A stretch of DNA of 64,000 nucleotides. It comes from Himantopus leucocephalus. Lineage: Eukaryota; Chordata; Aves; Charadriiformes; Recurvirostridae. The position numbers and the translations under genes were made by a program. The stretch covers positions 183,128,247-183,192,246 of the forward strand of contig RSEF01000001.1 in assembly GCA_003993805.1 (NCBI GenBank), written 5' to 3'. The notes below the pieces were generated by a model. That model worked only from the letters and a program-made list of their open reading frames with translations. It was not told the origin of the DNA and searched no databases. Below, piece by piece: positions 1 through 11,985 of this stretch (position 1 is the stretch's first letter; the number at the start of each line of letters is the position of its first letter).

Positions 1-36
<36 letters not shown>
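1..36. repeat. poly-T run at window edge
   Basis: An uninterrupted run of 36 T opens the window. It could be the A-tail of something inserted on the minus strand further left, or a plain homopolymer. The window edge prevents a decision. Confidence 0.9.
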
Positions 37-39
<3 letters not shown>

Positions 40-1431
40 GACTGCCTCCTGGTGTTATCAGGGCTAATGCATTAGAATCTCTGGAAGGAGACAACATTTT
101 CCATAAAACCAAAGGACAATGGGCAGTGGAAGGGTAAGAAGAAACAAGGAGTCTCGGGTGTAATGGTAGACAATTCTTTCCCTGTAGAGTCAGAGAGCAC
201 TGGATGGATTTTTTTGAGGTCCCCAAAAATGTTGCATTCCTGTACTGAGAGTAAATCTGAAGGAAAGGATTTGAACTGCAAGGTCACTGTAGACGGAGTA
301 CAGATTTGTCTAACCTCCTATATTTTTGTTCTGTCTCATTCTGTTTTTAAAATTATTTTTTTTGTTCTAGTACTTACTAGTTCTTACTTATTCTATGAAA
401 TCCATGTTTGTGGAAAGAATAGTTCTAAATTTACAAAAGCCTTTTCATATTTTTTAAGCTCACCATTTCAAAATCACAAGCAGACTCTCCTCAAAGCACT
501 GACCAACTTGGAAATCTTACAGAAGAGCCATTAAGCCACATTTGACCTTTCAGGAATCTACCCAACAGGAAACATACATTTATAGGTGGGATATAAATGG
601 GATTCACACTATCCAAAAGTGATTTCTGATTCAGCCAGTTTCAGAAAAAAGACTGATACATAAATATTCCAGCCAGTCATGTACTATATTCAGTGTTTCA
701 AATGCCTAGTGAAAATTGTGGAGGTCTACACTGTGCCCTAGTAGTCAGATCTGTGTACTCTCTCAGACCTAATATTCAAAATCCTTCAAAAATGAAACAT
801 ATGCATAACTGTCACATGAATGATGGCTTAAGCTGGAAAAAGAAGCATTTATGCCAGTTAGAAGTATTGGAGGGGCAGACAACAAACACTGGGAAAATTA
901 TTTAGAGTTTCGCTCTATGATTGGGTGCAGCAGCTAAAACAAGAAAATAAGACTAAAAGGGAAATAATAAGGCCTGATTATAGAGAGAAAAAGATGGCGA
1001 TCAGGTATATTATGCTCTGGAATTAATTTGGGCTAAAAGTGATTGAAATCTCCTCACCTATGATAGCCGAGAATAAATTCTGAAGAAAACAGCATGAAGT
1101 GCACAATAAAGTGCAATTCATCATTAGTAACAACATGGACTTGTTGACCTGCTCATTTTTTTTCTTCCTGAGTGACTTTGATCTTATGATACAGGGGTTA
1201 AAAGGTACAAAATATGGGTTAACCGCTGGCTTGAAATCAAATCACTGAAAAAATGTTGACACCTGGTTAAAACTTGTTCACGAGAAACTATACAAGTGTC
1301 AATCAATAATTTTACAAAGGCATAATGTTACAGTATAGTTCAGAATGAAATAATGAAGCAATTGATTACAAATATTTGGATTAAAGTTCTTTTTCATATT
1401 TAATAAAATATCATTATTTAATTGAAATTGA

Positions 1432-1450
1432 TATTATTATTATTATTATT
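1432..1450. repeat. (TAT)n microsatellite
   Basis: About six tandem TAT/ATT units are seen directly. It is a short simple repeat with no associated element. Confidence 0.9.
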
Positions 1451-3294
1451 AAGGAATAAAAAATTATCATAGTTTTGTAATATGCAAGAATACATCAAAA
1501 CATTTGAAGAATGTCACCAAACTTTTGGATAATAAGCAGTATTTTTTTTTTTTAATTTTTAAGGAGTCTTCGGTTGCATGACTCAGGCACCAAAAACACA
1601 GAAAATTTATTTGTATAGTTCCCAGACTCTAGACAGTATGCCTTTCTGACTGTTTTATGCAGCCATCTCTCCAATGACACAAGGACTTATATACATCAAC
1701 ATAATGTATAAATAGAGTGCCATTCAGAAAAGTGTTGAGAATTAATGGGGAGGTTAAATATCTGCTGTATTTCCACAATTTTCATCCGTGTTACAGTCAT
1801 TCCATGAATTTGGGATGACTCAGTTTTAAGGAGGTTAAGGCAGTTCTACCATTTTGTAAGGCTGACTCTACATAGCTTTGTTTTCAAACTGCTCTTTTCT
1901 GCACGGCGCAGACAAAACAAGTGGGAGGAAAGGTGTCTGCAAACTGTCGAGAGGAGGTTGGGAGTGGTGGTCAGTGGAGCAGAACCACACTGCTCGCTGA
2001 CATATAATCTAAACTTATTTGATTAACAGGATGGGTTAAGCGGGTGGATAGCAATCTCTTTCCTCCTGAACACAAATGCCCACACTAACCAGAGCTTCAG
2101 CACCACCAGGCCACTTCAGAGCAGCATAAGTTGGACGCAGAAGAATATGAAACTTGCTCCTCTCAGTTGGTGTGTCAGGTCCACGGCTGAGAAAGCAATC
2201 CCTCTTCAGGCTCTAGCTTCCACTTGTTGTTGGATGTCCACCTAGGGTGTCTCCCTAAAAGGCTATTGTTCAAAAATGTAATGCATTAGCTTGCTGGTAT
2301 TAGCTGCCAACTGCTTTACTAAACACCTAGCACCAGGTAATCAGCAGTGGCCTGTGTTTTTTCATCATGCATTCCCACCACACGAGGAAAACCTGAAAAA
2401 ACTCTCAAGTTATAATTTTTAGTTTTGATAATTGAAGTTAGCCACATAAAAGAAAGTTACCAGATTTTTCAGAGGTTTTTTTGGCTTTTAGGTCTCATTA
2501 ACATTAATAGGGTCAGAAGTGCTCAGTACTCATGAAAAAGTCAGACTGCACAGTGAGAAGACATAATGTGGCTTCAGGTTTCTAATTTTAGACATTGCAA
2601 TTTGGCAAATGCTGCCTGTAAATATTTCTGACCATGTGAAGTTGCAATCCACAGAGTATTTCTGCAATCCTATGATCACCATGCAGTATAACACATTTAA
2701 GATTATCTAGATTATTCATTCCATTAGTGTCTTGCAGTATTAATCCTGGTCAATGCCGTACAGACAGAATAGATAACTACTTAGGAGATCAGAACTGTAG
2801 TGCTGCCAGTTGATAAAGGTTAGAAACATTAGAGCTGATTTTTCCTGTAGGACACAGCATGCTAGAATTTAATTGTAATCTTGCTTCATTACCCATCACA
2901 TTCCCTATTAAATAGCAAAATGATTGTCTTTATGTCTTTATTTCTCACTTCCTAAATTATTGCCATTTGGGAACATAAAACAGCGTTCTTAAATGTTTGA
3001 ATGCATTACTTTATACTGAAAATTATTTTCTTTCTAATTACTTAGGAATTTATAGTTCAGGTTCCCCAATGAAAGACTTTAGAGTTTACTTTGGGGATTT
3101 TTATAGCAACTTGAGTAGATTTAACTGTATACTATATTTTACCCCCCAAAAAGGAACAGCTGGCCTATTTATGTATATCAGCAAATGTCAGTTCCTTTAG
3201 AAAATGAAGGGCTTACTGCATAGTTATCATCACCAAAATAACCAATAGTTAATAGAAGCAGAATTTCATGTTTCCCAGAGCTCTCAGGAATTCT

Positions 3295-3304
3295 GTTGTT
3301 GTTG

Positions 3305-3337
<33 letters not shown>
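3295..3337. repeat. Compound (GTT)n(ATT)n microsatellite
   Basis: Five GTT units pass directly into about nine ATT units. The clean switch from GTT to ATT suggests a G-to-A change that then spread by slippage. It is probably length-polymorphic. Confidence 0.93.
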
Positions 3338-3338
<1 letters not shown>

Positions 3339-6300
3339 ATATGCAGTAGATTAGCAAGAACCTGTCTTAGAGCACTGGAATGAGTGTCAGGCTAGACCTC
3401 ATCTCCAAATCCTAATAGCATCTGCCAAGGTAAGTGCACTTGTGTCTCAAAAAGAGCATGTTTGCTTCCTTAAGAATTATTTTGTTGCCAGAGGTGCTGA
3501 TTTAATTTAATTGCTCTCTGTTTTAGACAGTTAGCTTTGGAATTTTTTGAGGGGGCAAAGAGTCCTTGGGTGGCTCCAGTTAAAAATCTTTGCAACACAG
3601 AATTACACTTAAAATATTGTAAATATTTTTATCACTAAATACATGATCCAGAAATGGACCACACAATATGGTTTTACGTGCATGTTGTGCAGTTTTACAC
3701 AAAAATTCAAATCAACTGGTTTCCTCTGCTCATGAGTTATATGATTAGACAGCTTGCTTACACAGTTTCACTGTAGAGCTGAAAGAATTGTTAGTTTTTA
3801 ATAGACTAATTCAATGGAAAATGTGATATGTCCATTAATACCTGTAGCTTTTATGTTTATAAACTAGAACACTATTTTTTTTTTAAATAAACAACTGAAG
3901 ACTACTTGCATATACAGTTGGTGAATGGCAATAACAAAATTCAATTTAGTCTGAAATTTGTAATTTTTAAGCACGAGCATTTTGTTATTTAAAATACTAA
4001 GCAGTCCTGTGAATTTGGTATTTAGCTATGAACTCTTATATTCTACTAAGCAACAAGAAGATCAAAATGTTTCCTTATGATTAAAAGATTGGATTTTGGG
4101 TGAATTCACATAGTATTCTGATCAAAGGTATGCTCTCAGATAAAATCAGATGACATATTGACATTTTTTCTAATGACACTTTAATATTTGCTCCTAGTGT
4201 ATCTCTTCTATTAATACACTATTTCTTAAAGCATACATAGGAAGATATCTATTGCATTCCTTATTTTCTCAGTTATTCTAATAAACATGATAATGAAATG
4301 TCAGCCTAATTATTTTTATGTAGGCATGAAAATGTAAATATACCCAAGTCAATATTCCCCTTTGACTCTTAAAATGAACATTTTAAAATAAGAGGCAACG
4401 TAAGACTTTATAATAATGAAATAATCCTTTTGCTACAAGTGTGTTAGTTTTATAAATCATTTTCACCTGTGGTTGTAGCTAGCAGCCTTATGTTAACAAA
4501 ACCAGAAAATAAGTATTTGAATGGCAGTCAAGTCCCAACCCAGTGAAAGCAGGATCAGGTGTATTATCCTAAGTGACGCTGCCTATCTCCACAGTGCTGG
4601 AAAGTCATCCCCAATCAAACAGGTGCATACATACTTTATACATAAATCCCTTTCCTTTCTGCAGATGCAATACTAAAGTGTCTGGTTGTTTGATATTTTT
4701 TTTTTTTTCCCCAGTATTTTATAGGTTTACAAAATGAGAAGGAGCTGGTATCTTTGGGAGAGTTATTACAAGCAGTCTAGTGGATTGGGGGGTTGAAGGT
4801 GATTGGCACCTTACACTGAGCACTTCAGAGAATCAAGCTTCTAGTTTATGACACTGTGACTAAATGACACACAGGATGATGACTATGTGAGATGCAGTAG
4901 AATACTAAAATATTCGTGGTGCCTTTGCAGTATTGCAGTGTAATAAAAGCAGAGGAATTTAATGATGACTGCCTCTAACTTGAATGATTTTCACAGCTTT
5001 CCATTTAGTGCCTTACTAAGAAAGTTGCTCTTTTATTTGCAATGCTAGTATTCAGGATTTCTGAACGGGAAGGTCACCTCTTCCTGGATAAAAGTGACAC
5101 CACCCTAACGACAAAAAACAAACCAAACCAGAACAATTGAAAGGGGTAGTTTGTCATAAACCTTCAAAACCCCTCCAACTCTTTAAGTCTTTTCCCCACA
5201 TGCCTGCATTTTTTCCCTTTGTGTTGCATCTTTCGTGAAGTGCCAAGTAGGTCTATTTGCTCATACTAGTTCTATATTAGCAAATTAAGTAAGTGCAGGG
5301 CTCAAGCACTGATCTGAGACCACTGATACAGCTTAAATGTACTATCTATGGCTCAGATTTAGCCTGCACCACCTAGCATATTCCCATACAATGTTTTGAA
5401 ACAGCTGAAGGATAGTTTGCACCAAAGACCACCCCCAGTTAGCGGTTTTGATGTGGACAGCTTACTTTGGAGCATAAGGGAGGGTAGCCATTTGGACACC
5501 AGCTATGTCATGCCACTTGGTCTCTGAACCAGAGAACAGTTTCTGGACCATTTTATTTTTTAGGCGAGCTTTTGCCTCAAAGAAAAGCTTTGAGTCTTTT
5601 ATGCATGGATTTCCTCACTCAGCACCTAACTGCTGCTCCACAAAGACACTGAGGGCACCGTGCCCATCCACCTTGCCAAGAGAACTGGGACCATGTTCAG
5701 AGCCGAAAGAAAGGGAGGGATGAAGGAAACAAAGTCTGTGTGGGAGGTAGAGTTGACATGTAAATACACCCCCCTCAGTCAAAGCGTAGCCCTGTCCATT
5801 TATCTACCAAGCCATCTGCTGTACCCAAAGAGATGAAGTGGTGCAATGGGACACAACTGAGGACAAGTATACTTTCTGTACCTACTGGAACAACAGATGG
5901 ACCTAACTTCATTGTTACTCTGTTTCCCTCCACACTGCTATTTACCTTTGTCTCCATCTGTTCTGCCTTGTCATGAGCTTATGTTGTGAATGCTCTGGAT
6001 CAGTGACTGCACCTTGCCAAGCTCAGTGGGGTCCTGATTGCTGCCTGGAGACAGGCTGTTAGGCTATACATTCACAAGGGAAATTTATGCCACAGCTACT
6101 TAGTGAAATACATACTATGCAGTCCAGACAGCTAGGTGCTTTGTGCTTTATTTGAGTAGAACTTGGTGTTAAAGAATGGAATATACAAAGGTCAACAGAA
6201 AAAAGGATAGTAAGAATAACTGTAAGGAAAAATGGGAACTCAGAATATAGTCCTTACCTAACTCACAGCTCCAGAGAACATTTAAATCCATATGAGATTC

Positions 6301-9299
6301 ATATCTGTGTGTCTCTGCAGAGATTAGGGTCCAGAATAAGATCAGAGACCTAATATATTTCTAAATAAGGCTGGAAGAAAGGTATGAGCAACTGATACTA
6401 CTTCTTTTCTCTGATAATTCAGTAATAGAGCACTTCACTTGTGATATGGGACAGCTAATTTCAAATTCGTTTTTCTGCCTGGGTAGATATGAATACGTAT
6501 CTCCAACTCTAATCAGCTGGGCATGAGGAGATGAGATTCAGTCCCACCCACCAGTTGAGTAATCAGTGGAAAGACAATATTTTCTGGCCCAAAGAAAGAC
6601 TGAAAGACAGCAAATGCAGGTGTGAGTCTACAACTTCTTGCTATGGAGTCAGCTTGAAGCTGGCAGATCTGGGATTCCATCTCCACTGTTCAATATTATG
6701 TTGGATCCCACTGCGTATATCCTACACAATAACTGGATCAGGAACCAACAGTCCTAAGGCATGTTAGGGAAAGTGCCCTAACAAATATGCTGTAGAGAGC
6801 TCCCATTTGAATACTATTAGCAATGTAAGAGTATCCTTTTTCTTACTTCATTATAAATAACAAATCATAGTAAAGAAAGTTAAACTTGTAGGCTTGAACA
6901 CTTATAGATTTAAAAATTATTTAGTTGAGTATTAATTAATATTCATAATCCAATTTTTCCACCCAGGGAAAGCTGCCCTGCACAGGCAAGAGAAAATTCT
7001 GAGGGAAGAAATCAGACTTTCTTATTGGAAAATAATATGTTTGCAAAGCTCCCATGCTTCATTTGTTGAAGAAACTTGAACATATAAAGTGAGACAAAGA
7101 GAAGAGCTTTTGAGGAGGAAAGGTAGTTTTATGATTAATGCTGTGCATGGTACATGTAGAATTCTAGCCTCCCTTCTTTCACCATGGTCTTAGTCATACC
7201 ACTTAAAGCAACTCCTACACATGCAGTTGATGAGCACAATGACTTATTTTCTAGATATCTACCATAAGAAATATAAAATCAGATTTAAATAATTAGCAAG
7301 AACTCATGACTGCAGCAAAAGCTATTTGAAGCTGCCCTGTCAGATGCTATCATTCCTTATAGTGATAGGTCTCCTAAGATATGAAACGTTAAGGAGTTTC
7401 AAATCAATCAAAAAGTACGGTCTCATTGCAATTTCTCCTTCACGTCCCCATGTCTTGAGTATCAGCAGTGATTAAAGAAGAGAAAAATACGTACTGATTC
7501 AATTAACTTTGTAGTGGAAGTGATCTGAGATTATTAAATTTCCTCTACACCGTACTTCCAAACATTTCCCTGTTTGACCAGCAGGTCAATCTCCTTTCCA
7601 GACTGGATCCATATTCCATCTTTCTGTTTTACTGCGACTGCACAGTCCTGTTTGCCTCTCCCCTGCTCTGCATTTCTTGATCCTGTGGCGTTTTCTGTCC
7701 ATCTGTCTCCATCTGTGCTTATGTCCCTGGTCTGTAGTTCCCTTTCCTTCCTCAGACTCTTCTTTCCAGTTAGGTGCAGTTCTTGTTTTTCTCTCCTTCC
7801 TCAGTGGTAATAGCTGAAGCATTTAGAACCCTGGAGAGACAGAACATACCTATGTAATCTAGTGCAGGAGTGGGTTAGAGATCCCTAAACTAACTAGTGA
7901 GATAACAGCTTACATTCCAGTAACAGTTTAGCATATTTCTTTTTTTTTTTCTTTCTTCATGTTGTAACTATTTAACATTTATTTAACTGTTTGTGCTCAG
8001 CCAGAGCACAAGGCCTGAAAGATTTTTACTTATAATGAGTGAGACTTATAGTGAATAAGGTTGACACAGTTGACACATCAACATGGACATGCAAAACAGC
8101 AACTCTTTAAGCAACAATTAATAAGGTTGTAAAAGCATCGTCTATATATAGCATAACTTTAAACTGGGAAAAATGAACCTGTTAAGGACTTAGATTACAA
8201 AATGTGAAGCATATAAAAAGGATTATATGAAAAGAAAGGTGTATTTCAGAAAATTAATATTTGTTGTGAAAACTACTCTGAAAAAATGCAACAATAAAGT
8301 AATTTAAAAATATTAATTGTAGAAGGTGATAACACAAATAGGAAAAGGAGAATCAATATGCCTATAATGAGAAGCTTTGATTTCACAACCTGTTTTATGA
8401 GGTGCTAGCATCAGCTCAGTTTGACAACAGATCAAACCCAGCTCAAGACATACAAACAAAATAAGATTTTGTTATTCTGTGAGAAATAAATGTGAAATGA
8501 ACTGTGTGTGGGTGGTTAGGTCTATGCAGGCACATTTCCAGAGTCTTGATAGGGATTTCAGTGACACAGGCATCTGCCATTGGACATCAGCTTCTAAGTG
8601 CTAAAGATGCTTTCGGAATATTGTAAAGCCATCTTGAATACCAGTTCAGTGAACAGCATGTATGGAAAAACACATTCCTCAAAAAATATTACCAGAAACT
8701 TTTTACCATCTTTTGAAAATTCCTGCAGCCTATCTTAAAAAGAAAACATGCACTATAGCTGTTAGCCAAAAGACTGGGAATGTCTAATGTATGCCAGATT
8801 GAAGAATAATTTTAGAATAATTTTGCAGAAGATTTCAAAATATGAATGTCTTTTAAGCCTTCCACTTTAATGGAATTAACTAGCAGAATGAAATAAATGC
8901 AACTACATCTTTGCTGAACTTATATTTTGACACCTGAACATGATTTAGCACTGTAAGAATGGAAAGGACAGACATTTACAATTTTCACTTAGTAAGGTAT
9001 CAATGGCTTAGTGTTTATAAAACAACAGTAATTGATGAAGTCAAATGTTATTTGCCAGTCTGCGCTGGCAAATATGGAAGCAAAACCTGAATGATTGCTA
9101 TGACAACAAATGTAAACTATTGCAAATTTGGCTAAGAGCAGCAGGCCATAACCAAACAGGATCCAACAAACAAATAAAACAGTAAAATAGTTTAGTCGTA
9201 TGGATAGTAAGTGGGTAACAATAATGATACTGAATGTGAGGAATGCAGCAGCAAGGCCAAATTTAAAAAGCTTCAGCTGAGAACAGGTATCATAATTAA

Positions 9300-9505
9300 T
9301 TGCTTAGGCTCAAAAAAAATAATAATTCCAGCTTTCTATTTAGCAAACACCCACTTCTTCTAACTCAATCCCAGAAATTATTACTTTATTCTAGTGAACA
9401 AANTTGCTTAGGCTCAAAAAAAAAAATCATTCCAGCTTTCTATTTAGCAAACACCCACTTCTTCTAACTCACTCCCAGAAATTATTACTTTATTCTAGAG
9501 AACAA
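9300..9505. repeat. Tandem duplication of ~102 bp around one N
   Basis: Copy 1 (9300-9402) and copy 2 (9404-9505) both begin TTGCTTAGGCTC, run through an A-rich tract and 'CACCCACTTCTTCTAACTCA', and end in CTAG(T/A)GAACAA. They differ only at a few positions and in the length of the A tract. A single N at 9403 separates them. The most economical explanation is an assembly join where overlapping contig ends were not merged. A real tandem duplication or two joined alleles cannot be excluded from sequence alone. Confidence 0.9.
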
Positions 9506-9628
9506 GGAGTCTTTATGGCAGGTGCACCCCCAACACACACTGTTAAGGACTGAAACTTCTTGAAGCCACGTGGTGACTACTGTCAGGTACATACCTTAGT
9601 CAAAAGGTGAGGAAGTTTTGGTCTTCAG

Positions 9629-9688
9629 CCAATGAGAACTAACATGACCATATATGACCACAGGTCAGATTCAACTAGGGTATAAATG
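9629..9688 (+). promoter_or_regulatory. LTR core promoter: CCAAT box and TATA box
   Basis: CCAAT (9629-9633) and TATAAATG (9681-9688) are spaced about 50 bp apart in the same orientation, inside the LTR. This is the classical U3 promoter arrangement. Initiation would be expected about 25-30 bp downstream of the TATA box. The boxes are seen directly; any present activity is inference. Confidence 0.65.
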
Positions 9689-9968
9689 GAGCCCCACTGG
9701 AGGGCAAAATGAGTTGGTCCTCTTCAGAGCAGCAGGTCTGCAGTTTGGGACTCTCCCCTTGGGTTGGGATGCCACCTATGGTAACTCCTGTAGGTTGAGA
9801 GGCCTGGCCTTTCTAGGTGAGGGATTGCACATTTTGCATCCTTGTTTCTAAAACTTCAGAATTCTTAAATTGGCTGTGTAGTATTAATTCTGTCTTATGT
9901 CTTGAGCCTGTGGTTTATTAATGTTGTTGGAATATTAAAGTTTGCTTAGCATAAAGTTGTTTGTTTAG

Positions 9969-9974
9969 AATAAA
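9969..9974 (+). terminator. LTR polyadenylation signal AATAAA
   Basis: A canonical AATAAA lies about 55 bp before the right end of the LTR and is followed by a T-rich stretch. That is where a retroviral R/U5 polyadenylation signal should be. Confidence 0.65.
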
Positions 9975-10027
9975 GTTTATTTTGAGTTTATCACATGCCT
10001 AATTTAATTTTGTGAATCTCTGCAACA

Positions 10028-11329
10028 GTCTTGCATATAAAAGATCCAGAAAAGTTTATTTCAAGAATTTTACTTGAGTCTGAAGCATTTAAGAAGGAGA
10101 TTCTCTTTTATTAAGGGAACAGTTCATCTGCAGGTCCTGCTTTGCCCTCTTAGTATTTTCATGAAAGTAATAGTGTTTTTCTCCAAGTTTTAAGAAAGAA
10201 AACATCTTCATAGATAAAGTTCACCTAAACCTTAACAAAATAAAGATTTAAGAAACCAAATAAACCCTAACTCCCAAATGGTAATCTTGCTTTTTGGAAT
10301 CACCTAACTCCATAGGCATACAGGCGTCTTTGAGTGTCTACAGTTATTTACCCCAATGTGCAGATGTATGCTCTAGGAAATATCATGGCAATTCAAGTTA
10401 ACATGGGCAGCCACTTAATCTCCCATGACTGTCAGCAGGAGATGATAACAGCAACCTTAAGCACAGAAAAGCAGATCAGTATTTAAGGTCTTCCCAAATG
10501 ACAGTTAGCACCCACAGCTTGCTTATTTGCAGAAAGTACCCTGAAACAGTGGTAAAAGCAGCAATAAGACTAAAGAGAGGTAAAAATGACCTGAACAGCA
10601 AGACATGAGTTAATTTCTTGTAACGCAAATTAATGGAAGGTAAACTCTAGCTGCAGGTACTCTCAATTATGACACCTCATTATGGCATATTCTGGCTGAG
10701 ACCCCTCTTCACTCTTTCAAATGCAGCTGGGTCAGCATGCAGCCCAGAAATGCATGAATCATCAGACCATTAAGAGAGTCCTACATTGTGTGGGGTTATG
10801 ACACTCGGCAGGAAAGGTAGACACCTATGGTTTTTTGGTTTTAGTTGTGTTTTTTTTTTTCCTCAGGCTGCTTTAAATTTTTGTAGCCTATATTGGTTGT
10901 ACATTATTTGCATTCCTATTCCAATATGCAATGGTCTGCATTCTCCTAGGTTAGATTCAAATTTTCTCTGACTGTCTCTCTTTCCATCCCCAGGAGTTTT
11001 GTGGTTTTGGAGATGTAGCAGCTCACCTCTAAATCTGTTTCTGTCCTTCTTTCTTACTGTTATTATAACCTAGTGTTATGAAACTCTCCTGCAATGTGAG
11101 ACATGAAGACTGAGGGAATCTCAGACTGAGTAAAGGTAAGACCATATGTATCATATTATCACGACTGATTGTTCTGATCACTAAGCTAAGAGGCCATAAG
11201 TGAGGATTATTGTTTTCTTTCTGGAAAGGAACCTCACTTTCCTCCATTAGACAGCTGTTCTTTGGAGACGGACAGCCATACCAGATATGAAGTCAATGTC
11301 ACCACAGAGGATTTCTTATTTCTTTCAAT
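10028..11329. other. Unique noncoding DNA
   Basis: No recognisable gene or repeat is visible. The small open frames here carry no known protein motif. Confidence 0.5.
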
Positions 11330-11985
11330 GCAGGGAAGAGCATAACAACTGGTCTTGAACACTTCCAGGGATGGGGCATCCACAGTTTCCCTGGGCAACC
11401 TGTTCCAGTGCCTCACCACCCTCACAGTAAATAATTTCTTCCTGATATCTAGTCTAAATTTCCCTTCTTCCAGTTTGAAGCCATTACCCCTCATCCTATC
11501 ACTACATGCCCTTGTAAAACATCGCTCCCCATCTTTCTCGTAGGCCCTCTTCAGATACTGGAAAACTGCTATAAGGTCCCCCCAGAATCTTTTCTTTTCC
11601 AGGCTGAACAACCCCAACTCTCTCAGCCTGTCTTCACACCAGAGGTGCTCCAGCCCTCTGATTATCTCCATGGCCCTCCTATGGACCCACTCCAACAGAT
11701 CCATGTCCTTCTGATGTTGGGCACCCCAGAGCTGGACACAGTACTCCAGGTGGGGCCTCACAAGAGCTGAGGNNNNNNNNNNNNNNNNNNNNNNNNNNNN
11801 NNNNNNNNNNNNNNNNNNNNNNNNNNNNNNNNNNNNNNNNNNNNNNNNNNNNNNNNNNNNNNNNNNNNNNNNTCTCACCAGTGCCGAGTACATGGGGATG
11901 ATCACTTCCCGAGTCTTGATCACCACGCTATTCCTGATACAGGCTAGGATTCTGTTGGCCTTCTTGGCAACCTGGGAACTTGCTT
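11330..11985 (-). mobile_element. CR1 LINE fragment, interrupted by 100-N gap
   Basis: A minus-strand CR1 piece covers the C-terminal end of the reverse transcriptase polyprotein. Its 5' end (near 11985) is truncated just before the AKKANRIL block. Its 3' end fades near 11330 without the usual CR1 3' UTR: I see neither the 'GGTCC...CCAAC' block nor an ATTCTATGA tail. The 100-N gap falls inside it, and the sequences on both sides cover the same point of the CR1 frame (see findings). It is not mobile. Confidence 0.88.
11773..11872. other. Assembly gap (100 N)
   Basis: Exactly 100 Ns, probably a nominal size. CR1 sequence lies directly on both sides. Confidence 0.98.

Larger units (their letters stand above)
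37..9299. other. Unique A+T-rich noncoding DNA
   Basis: I see no recognisable gene, RNA gene or transposon in this 9 kb apart from the microsatellites listed separately. The longest open frame (163-534, plus, 123 codons) contains a hydrophobic stretch but resembles no family I know, and it fits chance expectation in A+T-rich DNA. Around 1885-2240 the base composition becomes more G+C-rich, with several CpGs, without a recognisable element. Stretches at 5400-5960 and 7560-7820 are also less A+T-rich; 7560-7820 is pyrimidine-rich on the plus strand. No function is supported for any of them. Confidence 0.6.
9541..10027 (+). mobile_element. Solo LTR of an avian endogenous retrovirus
   Basis: This 487 bp block has the layout of a retroviral LTR in plus orientation. 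It starts TGTTAAGG and ends TGCAACA, so the termini match as TGTT...AACA. A CCAAT box lies at 9629-9633, a TATA box (TATAAATG) at 9681-9688, and an AATAAA polyadenylation signal at 9969-9974. This implies U3 on the left, R starting near 9710, and a short U5 after the signal. No primer-binding site, gag, pol or env follows, so it is a solo LTR, normally the product of recombination between two LTRs. No target-site duplication fits these ends (CACAC on the left, GTCTT on the right). A GTCTT does occur at 9509-9513, so the true left end could lie further upstream. The small ORF at 9654-9851 is not credible as a gene. Confidence 0.8.

Noticed and set aside
163..534. 123-codon plus-strand ORF with a hydrophobic segment
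   Set aside because: No recognisable domain, and within chance length for 64 kb of A+T-rich DNA in six frames; the hydrophobic part reflects T-rich codons.
7586..7822. Basic Arg/Lys-rich minus-strand ORF
   Set aside because: It is the mirror of a pyrimidine-rich stretch; the plus strand gives an equally long ORF in the same place.
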